Below are positions 18,627 to 26,730 of a stretch of DNA of 64,000 bases, in pieces. The DNA comes from Halorhabdus tiamatea SARL4B. Its GTDB lineage: Archaea; Halobacteriota; Halobacteria; Halobacteriales; Haloarculaceae. The notes under the pieces were generated by a model that saw only the letters and a program-made list of their open reading frames with translations, was not told where the DNA came from and ran no database searches. The stretch is from assembly GCF_000470655.1 (NCBI RefSeq), contig NC_021921.1:2655566-2719565 (forward strand), in the 5' to 3' direction. Each line of letters starts with the position of its first letter. The stretch's first letter is position 1. The position numbers and the translations under genes were made by a program.

Positions 18627-19574
18627 ATGCCAACCCGCGACGACGTCTGCGTCCTCATCCCTACTTACAACGAGGCGGCGGCCATCGGCGAGGTCATCGA
18701 CGGCTTCCACGACCAGGATCTCCAGAACGTCCTCGTCATCGACGGTGGCTCCGACGACGACACCCAGCAGATCTCCGCCGACCACGGCGCACGCGTCGTC
18801 GAACAATCAGGCAGCGGCAAGGGCCAGGCCGTCCGGGAGGCTTTCGAGCACATCGACGCGCCTTACGTCCTCATGGTGGACGGCGACGGCACCTATCGCC
18901 CGGAAGACGCCCACGCACTCCTCGAGCCACTCCTCTCAGACGAGGCCGACCACGTCATCGGCAACCGCTTCGCCGACATGGAATCGGGCGCGATGACGCG
19001 ACTCAACCGCGTCGGTAACCGCCTCATCAATCGGGCGTTCGAGACGATTCACGGCCGGAACTTCGTTGACATCCTCTCGGGGTATCGCGCGATGACTCGC
19101 GAGTCGATCGAGCGCTTCGACCTCTCTTCGGAGGGCTTCGGCATCGAAACCGAACTCTCCGTCGAGTGCGTCAAACACAACGTCACGACCGAGATCGTCC
19201 CGATCCGCTACGAGAGCCGGCCCGACGAGACAGAGACCAACTTGCGCCCGTTCCGCGACGGCGGAATCATCCTCCTGACGCTGTACCGGATGGCCAAGAC
19301 GAACAACCCCCTGTTCTACTTCGGGAGCGTCGGGATCGCGAGCTTACTCGCCGGTGGTGGACTCGGGACGTACGTCGGCGTCGAGTGGTTCACGCGCGGG
19401 ATCTCCCACAACGTCCTCGCGATGGTCGGGGGCATCGCGATCGTCTTCGGCGTCCAGTTGCTCATGTTCGGGACGCTCTCGGACATGGTGCTCAAACTCC
19501 ATCGCGAACAGATGCACCGCCTCGATCAGGTCCTCGACGACGATCGCGACCGGGACGAGAGATCGCGCGAGTGA
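18627..19574 (+). CDS. aglJ: Dolichyl-phosphate hexose synthase, AglJ-type GT2
   Basis: 315-residue GT2 enzyme. Motifs: VLIPTYNEAAAIGEVI, VIDGGSDDDT, GSGKGQAVREAF, VDGDGTY (metal-binding DxD), and ILSGYRAMTRE. Two C-terminal hydrophobic segments (about residues 235-285) should anchor it in the membrane. AglJ adds the first sugar to dolichol phosphate in haloarchaeal S-layer N-glycosylation, and the length and domain layout match that family. It closes the glycan locus and returns to GC-rich codon use, so it may be the conserved edge next to which variable genes were exchanged. Confidence 0.88.
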   Translation: MPTRDDVCVLIPTYNEAAAIGEVIDGFHDQDLQNVLVIDGGSDDDTQQISADHGARVVEQSGSGKGQAVREAFEHIDAPYVLMVDGDGTYRPEDAHALLEPLLSDEADHVIGNRFADMESGAMTRLNRVGNRLINRAFETIHGRNFVDILSGYRAMTRESIERFDLSSEGFGIETELSVECVKHNVTTEIVPIRYESRPDETETNLRPFRDGGIILLTLYRMAKTNNPLFYFGSVGIASLLAGGGLGTYVGVEWFTRGISHNVLAMVGGIAIVFGVQLLMFGTLSDMVLKLHREQMHRLDQVLDDDRDRDERSRE

Positions 19575-19599
19575 CGGCGAAAACGGGGTCGAGACGACG

Positions 19600-19923
19600 T
19601 CAAAACGGCATCAGCGAGCGGAGTTGGCCGATGATCCCACTCGGATTCTGCGCGCGTCGCCGTTCGAAGATCGGGTGGGCGGCGTTGAGGAGGTTCTGTT
19701 CGGTCTCGAAAGACGTCCGATCGATCTCCGAGAGGACGTCTTCCAGAGACACTGTGTTTCCGGAGGCGTTGTACGGGACTTCCAGATCGCCGTGCGTTTC
19801 GCGCAACTCGTCGGCGGTCGCGGGAAACGAGACGTCCTCGAGGCGAGCGTCGAGCGCGGGAATGCCGAACTCGATAACGTCCGGCTCCGAGAGGCCGTCG
19901 TCGGCAGGTGGGCGAACTCCCAT
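19600..19923 (-). CDS. Small conserved haloarchaeal protein (DUF5789-like)
   Basis: 107 residues starting at the ATG at 19923 (MGVRPPADDGL). The sequence VEFG-type strand, LDARLEDVSFPATADELRE, then LEDVLSEIDRTSFETEQNLL resembles the small haloarchaeal DUF5789/DUF2795-like fold: one strand pair and helices, no catalytic residues. A longer frame upstream overlaps nothing conserved. It is convergent with aglJ. Family name is from memory and not certain, but the gene looks real. Confidence 0.72.
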   Translation of the reverse strand: MGVRPPADDGLSEPDVIEFGIPALDARLEDVSFPATADELRETHGDLEVPYNASGNTVSLEDVLSEIDRTSFETEQNLLNAAHPIFERRRAQNPSGIIGQLRSLMPF

Positions 19924-20065
19924 CGTGTCCCCGAATGCTCCCGATCGGGTAAAAACCTGCGGGCGCGGTCCGGGCCGATTGCTCGTGACAGCGAGCGCAC
20001 CCGCCGAGCGGTCCAAGCCGGGCCCGGGCGTCAGTGATAAACCCGCAAGCCCCCTGTGACCGTGT

Positions 20066-21793
20066 ATGTCGTCGATGGCGTGGGCGTCGATCGCGTTCCC
20101 GCTGGCGACGGGCGGCGTTCGATCGGCGATCGAGGCCGTCCCGCTCGTGGCCTGGCAACTGCTGTTGACGACAGGCATTCTCGTTTCCGTGATCGTGCTC
20201 TATCGAACGGCGCGTCCCCACGGCCAGTGGGGCCAGCGCCTCCGGTCGCGGCTGGTTCTCGGCCTGCCCTGGGGAACGCTTCTCGGCCTGGCGTTCGTCG
20301 TCTGCGTGTACCTCTTCGTCCAGGGCGGACTGGGGAACCTCCGAGATCCAGTCAGCCTGCCGTTTCAGGCAACCTCGTACGCCTACCCACTCGGAGTCCT
20401 CACGGCTGGGTTCGCCCACGTGAGCTGGGGACACCTGGTCGGCAACCTCTGGGCCGGCCTCGTCTTCGGATCGATCGCGGAGTACGCCTGGAGTCACTAC
20501 CCCGCCGAGCGTGGCAGCGCGTCGTTCGCGTCGTGGTCGAGCAATCCGTTCGTCCGGGTTGCAATCTTCTTCACGACCATGCTCCTCGCAGGGCTACTCA
20601 CGGCAGCGTTCTCCTGGGGGCCGATCATCGGCTTCTCGGGCGTGACCTACGCGCTAGCCGGATTCGCACTCGTCTTTTACCCGGTCTCGACGATTGTCGC
20701 GGTCGCCGGTTGGACTCGCCTCCGACACGTCTACACCGCGTTCGCCTCGCCGTACTCGATCGCGGAGGCGAGCGTCAGCTACGATTCTGTCTGGTGGGCG
20801 AGCACCGCCGTGCAGGGCCACGTCTTCGGCTTCCTGCTTGGAGTGTTCGTCGCCGCACTCGTCGTCCGGTTCCGCGGGACGACCACGAATCCAGCGCGGA
20901 TCTGGCTCGCGGCCATGATCTATGGCATCGCCAACGGGCTCTGGCGGGTCTACTGGTTCCTGGGCGATGGTCAGTACGTCCAGTTCAAGGCGGTCGGGAC
21001 GACGCTGGTGTTCGTCCTCGCCGGGCTGATCGTCGCCCTCGTCGCTGGATCAGACCGATCTGCGTTCGCCTCGCTCCCACAGGTCGACCGGCTGGTCGAT
21101 CCGACGCCACGGTGGCAGATCGCGGCGAGCGTGCTGCTCGCAGTGCTGGTGACGATGTCGATTGTCGGAGCAACCTTGAACCTCGTTGCCCCCGCCGGCG
21201 GTGGCCTCCCCGACGACGCCGTCGAAGTCAACGACTACGAGATCGCCTACGCCGAGAACGTCACCAACCGCCAGATTGCGGTCCTGGATCTGCCGTTCCT
21301 CGAGCAGGTCACACAGGTCCAGACGAGCGGCGTGATCGTCACGAGCGAGAAACGCCACCTCTGGCGACGTGCGATTTCCAAACGCGCCCTGGAAGCACGC
21401 GGCAGTGGTCGCGTCCTCGTCGGCGGTGTCGGCTGGCGCACCTCGGTCTGGGCGACCCGGTCAGGGTGGTCGGTCGTCGGCGGGAACAGCACCTATCGTG
21501 TGTTCCTCGATCCCGACGGTGACGAGAAGCGCCTTGTCCACACGTCCACACCAGCGGTCGCGGATCTCCGACTCGCCAATCGAACGATCGCGATCCGTCC
21601 GGCGGCCGACGCGTTCGAAGTGGCCGTCAGACGGGGCAACCAGACGCTCGGCACGGTCGCAGTTCCCGGGAACGGCGGCAATGCGACCGTCGGCGGGGTC
21701 AGGTTCGACCGGACTGGTCGTGACCTCTATGCGAGCATCGACGGGACGCGTATTCGCGTGGCCAACCGACAGGTGCCACCGACCCGACAGTAA
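20066..21793 (+). CDS. Rhomboid family intramembrane serine protease with C-terminal soluble domain
   Basis: 575-residue membrane protease. The rhomboid core shows FAHVSWGHLVGNLWAG (conserved His/Asn helix), the catalytic serine loop IIGFSGVTYA (GxSG) and the partner His in VQGHVFGFLLG. About eight to ten hydrophobic segments cover residues 20-370. The last about 190 residues (from the DDAVEVNDYEI stretch) form an extracellular-looking beta-rich domain with many Asn-x-Thr/Ser sites (for example NVTN, NRTI, NATV). It probably cleaves membrane proteins within the bilayer, and the exported tail may bind substrates or the cell surface. Confidence 0.9.
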   Translation: MSSMAWASIAFPLATGGVRSAIEAVPLVAWQLLLTTGILVSVIVLYRTARPHGQWGQRLRSRLVLGLPWGTLLGLAFVVCVYLFVQGGLGNLRDPVSLPFQATSYAYPLGVLTAGFAHVSWGHLVGNLWAGLVFGSIAEYAWSHYPAERGSASFASWSSNPFVRVAIFFTTMLLAGLLTAAFSWGPIIGFSGVTYALAGFALVFYPVSTIVAVAGWTRLRHVYTAFASPYSIAEASVSYDSVWWASTAVQGHVFGFLLGVFVAALVVRFRGTTTNPARIWLAAMIYGIANGLWRVYWFLGDGQYVQFKAVGTTLVFVLAGLIVALVAGSDRSAFASLPQVDRLVDPTPRWQIAASVLLAVLVTMSIVGATLNLVAPAGGGLPDDAVEVNDYEIAYAENVTNRQIAVLDLPFLEQVTQVQTSGVIVTSEKRHLWRRAISKRALEARGSGRVLVGGVGWRTSVWATRSGWSVVGGNSTYRVFLDPDGDEKRLVHTSTPAVADLRLANRTIAIRPAADAFEVAVRRGNQTLGTVAVPGNGGNATVGGVRFDRTGRDLYASIDGTRIRVANRQVPPTRQ

Positions 21794-21826
21794 CCGGGCT
21801 CTGGACTATCTCCGTGAGCCGGCGGG

Positions 21827-22447
21827 TCACCACTCGATCCGGAACAGTTCAATGTCGATGTCGCGCTCGTCGTCGTCGTGGAAGGCGAACTGCCGTGGGA
21901 CCGAAAGTGTCGACCGGTAGGCGGCCGTGACCTCACCGCCGTTGTCGGCGGCGAAGGACTCGACGAAGTCGGCGCTGCCCGCGTTGTGGATCGAGTACGA
22001 GACCGTCGATATCTCCGCGGCGGCCCCAAGAAACCGCCGATCGGCGTGTTCGTTGCCGGACTGCGCGCCGAAGGGAGGGTTCATCAGTACCGTGACTGGC
22101 TCAGCCAGACAGAGCGGGGGATCGGTCGCGTCAGCCCGCAACCAGGCGACTGCGGTCTCGGTCCCGATTCGGTCCTGATTCGCGCGCGCTGTCGACAGCG
22201 GTTTCGGATCGATGTCCACGCCGACCACGCGAGCAGGATCACGGAGGGCTGCCCCGAGTGCGAGCATTCCGGTCCCACACCCCAGATCGACGACCGTTCG
22301 TCCCGCGACGTCGCCGTTGAGATCCGCCAGATGGACGAGATATGCGGCGACTGCCGGGGGTGTCCGGTACTGTTCGAGCGACGCGTCCGGCTCGTCGAAC
22401 CCGGTGAGGACTCCCAGTCGCTGGGCTAACTGTCGTTTGGTGCTCAT
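21827..22447 (-). CDS. METTL5-like N6-adenine methyltransferase (COG2263)
   Basis: 206-residue class I SAM-dependent methyltransferase. It has the N-terminal QYRTPPAVAAYLVHLA segment, SAM-binding motif VVDLGCGTGMLALGA, acidic VVGVDIDPKPL, and catalytic NPPFG at about residue 125, which marks N6-adenine methylation. The family includes METTL5, which modifies small-subunit rRNA with a TRM112 partner, and archaeal relatives likely act on rRNA. The TIHNAG-like segment (YSIHNAGS) is also typical. Monocistronic, convergent with the rhomboid gene. Confidence 0.88.
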   Translation of the reverse strand: MSTKRQLAQRLGVLTGFDEPDASLEQYRTPPAVAAYLVHLADLNGDVAGRTVVDLGCGTGMLALGAALRDPARVVGVDIDPKPLSTARANQDRIGTETAVAWLRADATDPPLCLAEPVTVLMNPPFGAQSGNEHADRRFLGAAAEISTVSYSIHNAGSADFVESFAADNGGEVTAAYRSTLSVPRQFAFHDDDERDIDIELFRIEW

Positions 22448-22566
22448 CAGTGGCGGCCCGCCTGGCTCTCCAGACGTCTTGCTTCCTCATAAGCGTTCGA
22501 CGTCACGTCGGGTATCGACAGCGGTGCCGCGCCGGACAGCGCGGCGAAACGGACACTCTCCGACGC

Positions 22567-22704
22567 TCAGGAGCTCCAGAGATGTCGATCCTCCATCGAC
22601 TCCGGGGCCCTGTAGCCCAGTACCGCGTGTCCCTGCGATTCGTGCCACGACGCCATCCGCTCGTCGATGTACTCCGAGCAGTCCTTACAGTACCATGTTG
22701 CCAT
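22567..22704 (-). CDS. 45-residue C2H2-type zinc-finger protein
   Basis: ATG at 22704 is preceded by a strong AGGAGG site six bases upstream, which fixes the start. The protein begins MATWYCKDCSEYIDERMASW and has a CxxC followed by HESQGH, i.e. a C-x2-C-x13-H-x4-H pattern that could bind one zinc ion. Such small zinc-finger proteins are abundant and conserved in haloarchaea, and one has been linked to adhesion and biofilm formation in H. volcanii. The function of this one is unknown. Confidence 0.75.
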   Translation of the reverse strand: MATWYCKDCSEYIDERMASWHESQGHAVLGYRAPESMEDRHLWSS

Positions 22705-22892
22705 ATGTGTCCTCCTGGCGGGTGCGTACCGTGACGCCGCCGTCCGCCGTGAGCTACAATTAACCACGATACAGGATAATCTTTCCGGTACTTCTGGTTC
22801 TGCGGGAACGTACTGCGACAGGGGGAGAAGAAATCCCGTGACTCGACACTATTCACCCGAACGCTCAATGGGCCGGTGGCCCACGTGGGCGT

Positions 22893-23807
22893 ATGGAACG
22901 ACATCATCTCTACGGGGCTACCTTCGGCATCGTCGGCCTGCTGCTGGCCGGCATTCAACTCGTCCACGCGACCGAACAGACCGACGTTGCGGTCGCGATC
23001 CTCGTCGACGGCATCCCGTTCGCGATGCTGGGGTTGACGCTCTCGTTCGCCGGCTACTGGCTTGCGACTTCGACCGAGTACGAGGCAGACCTCCCCCGGA
23101 TCGCCGCTTGGGCGGTTGGGGGAACGCTCCTGTTCACGGCGGTCGTGGCGCTGATGCTATTCAGTCAGCGTGTCGCCCCCGGGACGCTACAGCGAGTAAC
23201 GTATACAGCGATCGACGGCGTGACGGTCGGAGCGATCGCCGGGACGCTCGTCGGCCTCTACGACGCCCGGAGTCGACACCATCGCCGCCGTCTCCAGTGC
23301 GAACGTGACCGAACGGAAGCGTTCGCGCGCAAGGCCGCCGACCTCAACAATTACGGTCGGGCGCTCGCTCAGTCGTCGTCGGTCGAGGAGGTCGGCGCGT
23401 TCTGCATCCAGGCCGTCTCCTCGCTGCTCGGTCTCGATCAAACCGCGTACGTCGAAGTCGAACCCGACAACGAACGGATCGTCAGCAGCACGGTCGCAGC
23501 CGTGTCCGACGACGAGATACGACGCCTGGCGAGAACAGGAGGTGACCAGGACGACGTGGTCGTCTACGGGCACGAACACACGGGCGATCCATCGACAACG
23601 TTCGAGCACTTTGGGTCGATGACGGTTCGCTTAGACAACACGGTCGGGACGACGGGCGTCCTCGTGACTGTCGGGGACATCACAACTGAACTCTCCGCCG
23701 AAGACGAACAGCTCCTCGAGTTGCTCTCCTCACACGCCGGGATGGTGCTCGATCAACTCTATCGACGCAGGGAACCGGAGACGGCGAGTTCAAACGGTCA
23801 AACGTAA
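22893..23807 (+). CDS. Membrane-anchored GAF-domain sensor without an output domain
   Basis: 304 residues. Four hydrophobic helices (residues about 8-120) resemble the membrane modules of haloarchaeal sensor histidine kinases. A short basic linker (RSRHHRRRLQCERDRTEAF) and a helical segment (YGRALAQSSSVEEVGAFC) lead into a GAF domain ending at about 285. There is no H-box, ATPase domain or other output, so it is either a stand-alone sensor that pairs with another protein or a kinase that lost its C-terminus. The stop comes after a natural-looking tail, so a real short form is plausible. Confidence 0.78.
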   Translation: MERHHLYGATFGIVGLLLAGIQLVHATEQTDVAVAILVDGIPFAMLGLTLSFAGYWLATSTEYEADLPRIAAWAVGGTLLFTAVVALMLFSQRVAPGTLQRVTYTAIDGVTVGAIAGTLVGLYDARSRHHRRRLQCERDRTEAFARKAADLNNYGRALAQSSSVEEVGAFCIQAVSSLLGLDQTAYVEVEPDNERIVSSTVAAVSDDEIRRLARTGGDQDDVVVYGHEHTGDPSTTFEHFGSMTVRLDNTVGTTGVLVTVGDITTELSAEDEQLLELLSSHAGMVLDQLYRRREPETASSNGQT

Positions 23808-23818
23808 TTTCGACCGGA

Positions 23819-24526
23819 TCAGGATTCCCCATCCCCGTCAGGACCGAGGCGCACGCCGGGTTCGACGAACCGATCGCTCGTTCGCGTTCGATTCCGGTCG
23901 GCAATCGCTCCCCAGGCAGACAGGCCCGCTTCGATCCACTCGGGCGAACAATCGAGAACTGCCCCGAGTGCGCCCACCTCGCGCGGCGCACGTAACTGGA
24001 GGTGTGAGGTCGCGTCGGCACTGACGACGTACGGCGCGTCGTACTGCTCGATGAGTTCCCGTAGCTTGCGGAGTCCACGGATCGCCTCGACGCGAGCACC
24101 ACCGTCGGCCCTGAGAACCTCCCGCAGCGACCACTCGAGGTGAACCCCGTTTTCGGCCGCCGTCTTGGCGATGACGTGGTTGACGTCACCGTCGTCCGAA
24201 AGCGGGTGGGCCAGCACGTCGACCGCTGGCTGCTCGACAGCGAAGCGGTTCAGCTCGACGGAACCGCCGTGAACGGCGACAATCGTCCGCCGATCCCGAT
24301 GGTTGCCGACGAATCCGCTGGCACGTGAGGGATCATCGGTTCGGATCTCGACGCCGTCGACGAGGTCGATTCCATAGGTTTCGGCGAGATCCGCCCGGTC
24401 GTACTCGGGAGACGCGTCGCCGTGATTTCGGACGACGAGTCCGTCGTAGCCGTACTCGGCGGCCGTGAGCGCGAGGCGGGCGACGGTGCTTTCTCCCTCC
24501 GGTTGAGCGTGGGCCGCCTCGTACAT
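23819..24526 (-). CDS. rnp3: RNase P protein component 3 (Rpp30)
   Basis: 235-residue PHP-fold (TIM-barrel) subunit of archaeal RNase P, which processes tRNA 5' ends. Landmarks: MYEAAHAQPEGESTV, ALTAAEYGYDGLVVRNHGD, GVEIRTDDP, DVLAHPLSDDGDVNHV and VVSADATSHLQLRAPREV. The ATG at 24526 overlaps the upstream stop as TGATG; a GTG one codon earlier is in the frame but less likely. It is co-transcribed with the COG1325 RNA-binding gene, as in other haloarchaea. The Pop5-type rnp2 gene that often follows is not next to it here. Confidence 0.92.
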   Translation of the reverse strand: MYEAAHAQPEGESTVARLALTAAEYGYDGLVVRNHGDASPEYDRADLAETYGIDLVDGVEIRTDDPSRASGFVGNHRDRRTIVAVHGGSVELNRFAVEQPAVDVLAHPLSDDGDVNHVIAKTAAENGVHLEWSLREVLRADGGARVEAIRGLRKLRELIEQYDAPYVVSADATSHLQLRAPREVGALGAVLDCSPEWIEAGLSAWGAIADRNRTRTSDRFVEPGVRLGPDGDGES

Positions 24527-24957
24527 CACAGCGTCTCGAGGGCGTCACGGACGTGTTCGATCGCACGATCCTTCGTCGCCGGATACGCCTCGACTTTCCC
24601 CCGGAGCGTAATGCCGTCACCGCGCTCGACGCGGCCCGAAAAGGCCGCTTGCTTCGAGAGTGTCAGGAAAAACGACGTGTTGTCGTCGATCCGATCGACG
24701 AGTTCGTTGAGTAGTCCCTCGCGGTCGGATTCCTCGAGCGTCGATAGCTGTGCGAGGACATGTCTGATCTCGTCCGCCCGTTCTAAGCGCGTCGAGAGCA
24801 CGAGGATGCGGTCGCCGTGATGGCCCTCGCTCTCGGTCCGTTCGATGTCAACCTCTTCGGGAGTCAGCGTCCGCAGAGCCGACTCGACGCGCGCGCTGTC
24901 CTCCGTGGCATAACAGAACGCCCGCAGGTCGACGTAGTGAAAGGGGACGGACGACAT
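24526..24957 (-). CDS. COG1325 RNA-binding protein (exosome/RNase P operon)
   Basis: 143-residue small RNA-binding protein. It starts SSVPFHYVDLRAFCYATED, with HHGDRILVLSTRLERADEIRHVL in the middle and a Lys-containing FLTLSKQAAFSGRVE segment; the C-terminus is helical. COG1325 proteins sit beside RNase P or exosome genes in archaea and are predicted to bind structured RNA. It follows the small acidic protein by 4 bp and overlaps rnp3 by TGATG, forming a three-gene operon. Confidence 0.85.
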   Translation of the reverse strand: MSSVPFHYVDLRAFCYATEDSARVESALRTLTPEEVDIERTESEGHHGDRILVLSTRLERADEIRHVLAQLSTLEESDREGLLNELVDRIDDNTSFFLTLSKQAAFSGRVERGDGITLRGKVEAYPATKDRAIEHVRDALETL

Positions 24958-24961
24958 CCGA

Positions 24962-25204
24962 TCAGTCGTCGTCGCCGTCAGTCTCGTCGGCGGATGCCTC
25001 GTCCTCGGCGTCGGGCGCTTCCTCGTCCGGGGCGGCCTCCAGGGCGTCGTCCGGTACGCCCTGCTCTTGGCCCTCCTCGAATTTGACCGTGTAGGTCGCG
25101 TCGCCGAACATCGTCTCCATCACCTGCGTGACGGTCCCGGTCTCGCCGTCGTAGTCGCTGTGTTCGTCGTGTAGCACGACCGTATCGTCCTCTTCGAATG
25201 CCAT
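24962..25204 (-). CDS. Small acidic protein with an SH3-like N-terminus
   Basis: 80 residues, ATG at 25204. The first about 50 residues (AFEEDDTVVLHDEHSDYDGE, GTVTQVMETMFGDATYTVKF) read as a small beta-barrel of the KOW/SH3-like type (turn-rich, G-T-V pattern). The last 25 are almost entirely Asp, Glu and Ala. It is the first gene of the RNase P operon, 4 bp ahead of the COG1325 gene, and the two may act together on RNA, but that is inference. No assigned family. Confidence 0.78.
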   Translation of the reverse strand: MAFEEDDTVVLHDEHSDYDGETGTVTQVMETMFGDATYTVKFEEGQEQGVPDDALEAAPDEEAPDAEDEASADETDGDDD

Positions 25205-25385
25205 GGATGACGTTAGTCGGGTCGGAGGTAAAAAGGGAACTGATACGGCCTGGGAGAGCTTCCCCGCCCCATCTGTCGAACACACTTAAGTCGTCGACCG
25301 TCGAATGGGCTCGTATGATTCCTTTCGAGCCTCTCCCCCTTCGGTCGGATCGCAGCCGAAACCCACCCGACGTGACTGCCGGGCG

Positions 25386-25946
25386 ATGACAGTCGTCGAC
25401 GATCTCTGGTATCGCGCCGACGTGGCCCAGCAGGAAGCCGAACAGACCTACCATCGGCTCCTCGAGGACCAAGACGGCGTCATGGAATTCACTCGGACCC
25501 GATACGTCTCTCGGCCCCGCTTCGAGACGATCACCGGACGGGTCCAGGACAACGGCCTCCCCTACGGCGCGCACTCAGTCGTCCATCGAGACGACGGTGC
25601 GCTGTTGCTCGTCCGACACGACGACGTCGGCAAGTGGGTGCTTCCCGGCGGCGAGGTCGGTCCCGACGAGACGTTCCGGGAAGCCGCCCGGCGCGAACTG
25701 GCAGAGGAGGCCGGCATCGAGGCTGCCTTCGAGGACCTCGCCCTGCTCGGGCGCGTCCAGTTCTACTGTGACGAGTACGAGACCTGGGGTGTGCTTCCGA
25801 TTTACGAGGCCGAAGCGACCGAGACGGCGCTGTCGGTCGCGGATCCCGACGACGAGATCACCGACGCCGCATGGTTTCGGTCACTGCCGGAGGACACGCG
25901 GGACCGTGACGTGCTCGTTCGCTTCCGGGAACACAGGCTGGAGTAA
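25386..25946 (+). CDS. NUDIX hydrolase
   Basis: 186-residue NUDIX protein. The Nudix box is complete: GGEVGPDETFREAARRELAE followed by EAGI (GX5EX7REUXEEXGU). The domain begins at about residue 60 (GAHSVVHRDDGALLLVRHDD) after a 55-residue helical N-terminal extension (DDLWYRADVAQQEAEQTYHR) found in a haloarchaeal subgroup. It hydrolyses a nucleoside diphosphate linked to another moiety; the substrate is not readable. ATG at 25386 is preferred because a TATA-like CTTAAG at about 25286 would place the transcript start near 25312. Confidence 0.88.
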   Translation: MTVVDDLWYRADVAQQEAEQTYHRLLEDQDGVMEFTRTRYVSRPRFETITGRVQDNGLPYGAHSVVHRDDGALLLVRHDDVGKWVLPGGEVGPDETFREAARRELAEEAGIEAAFEDLALLGRVQFYCDEYETWGVLPIYEAEATETALSVADPDDEITDAAWFRSLPEDTRDRDVLVRFREHRLE

Positions 25947-26017
25947 CGAGACCGGGTCGGGAGCAAACTAGCTCCCATCCCCTATCCGAGAGCCGATACA
26001 GCAGTACAGACGCGACG

Positions 26018-26092
26018 TTATCGTTTTTCTTTCAGGACGTACGCGACGATCGCGAGGGTGACCAGGGCGATCAGGAGTTTCTTTTTCGACAT
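26018..26092 (-). CDS. 24-residue single-span membrane miniprotein
   Basis: A very short frame starting at 26092 encodes MSKKKLLIALVTLAIVAYVL then KEKR and TAA. It has a basic head, one hydrophobic helix of about 16 residues and a basic tail. AGGTG lies directly before the start codon. The charge pattern (KKK, then KEKR) and clean start make chance less likely, yet at this length it cannot be proven. Nothing is known of its role. Confidence 0.5.
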   Translation of the reverse strand: MSKKKLLIALVTLAIVAYVLKEKR

Positions 26093-26169
26093 CACCTGTT
26101 TCCTGGCTCCGCGGCGATAAAACAGTTCTGGGTCCGGGTGTCCTGACCGGCTAACGAGGCGCCATCTCA

Positions 26170-26248
26170 TACTGCCGGCTGTGACAGACTGACGGAATTC
26201 GCCACCCCGGTGTGGCGAATATCGTTACGAACGTACAGCCGGCAGTAT
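26170..26248. repeat. Palindromic element, copy 1 (intergenic)
   Basis: 79-bp element reaching from TACTGCC to GGCAGTAT. The ends are perfect inverted repeats: ATACTGCCGGCTGT at 26169-26182 against ACAGCCGGCAGTAT at 26235-26248. Inside, ATTCGCCAC at 26197-26205 pairs with GTGGCGAAT at 26212-26220. The dinucleotide CA flanks both sides (26168-26169 and 26249-26250), a possible target duplication. Copy 2 at 47120-47198 differs at 4 of 80 positions. It sits downstream of pyrI, between it and a miniprotein gene. It carries no gene of its own, so it may be moved by another element. Confidence 0.9.
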
Positions 26249-26271
26249 CATTTCTCGGCTGGCTCGCTGGG

Positions 26272-26730
26272 TCAGTCGATGAGTGCGGCGACGTCTTGTC
26301 GAACGATCGTATCGCAGTACTGGCACCGGACGCCGTCCTCGAGGACCTCGAATCTGGTCTCGACCGGTTCGTCCTCGGTCGTGATACACTGGGGGTTCGG
26401 ACACGACAGGACGCCGACGACTTCGTCCGGTCGAGCGACGCGGCGCTTCTCGACGACCTCGAAGTCCCGGATGATGTTGATCGTTGCCGCCGGTGCGATC
26501 AGCGAGAGGACGTCGACCTCCGCCTGACTCAGCTCCCTCCCTTCGACCTTGAGGATGTCTTTCTTGCCGAGTCGGTCACTCGGGACGTTCATCACGATAC
26601 TGACGGTCTCGCCGCCGCCGCTCTCGATGCCGAGAATCGAGAGCACGTGCATCGCTGCGCCGCCGGTGACGTGATCGATGACGGTTCCGCTCTTGATCTT
26701 GCTGACACGAAGTTCCTGGTCGTCGGTCAT
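26272..26730 (-). CDS. pyrI: Aspartate carbamoyltransferase regulatory subunit
   Basis: 152-residue PyrI, the allosteric subunit that binds nucleotides and holds ATCase catalytic trimers together in pyrimidine synthesis. The N-domain has [14 protein letters not shown] and the helical nucleotide site. The C-terminal zinc domain has CPNPQC and CQYC, giving the four Cys ligands. ATG at 26730 overlaps the pyrB stop (ATGA), the usual pyrBI arrangement in archaea. Length and motifs are complete. Confidence 0.96.
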   Translation of the reverse strand: MTDDQELRVSKIKSGTVIDHVTGGAAMHVLSILGIESGGGETVSIVMNVPSDRLGKKDILKVEGRELSQAEVDVLSLIAPAATINIIRDFEVVEKRRVARPDEVVGVLSCPNPQCITTEDEPVETRFEVLEDGVRCQYCDTIVRQDVAALID

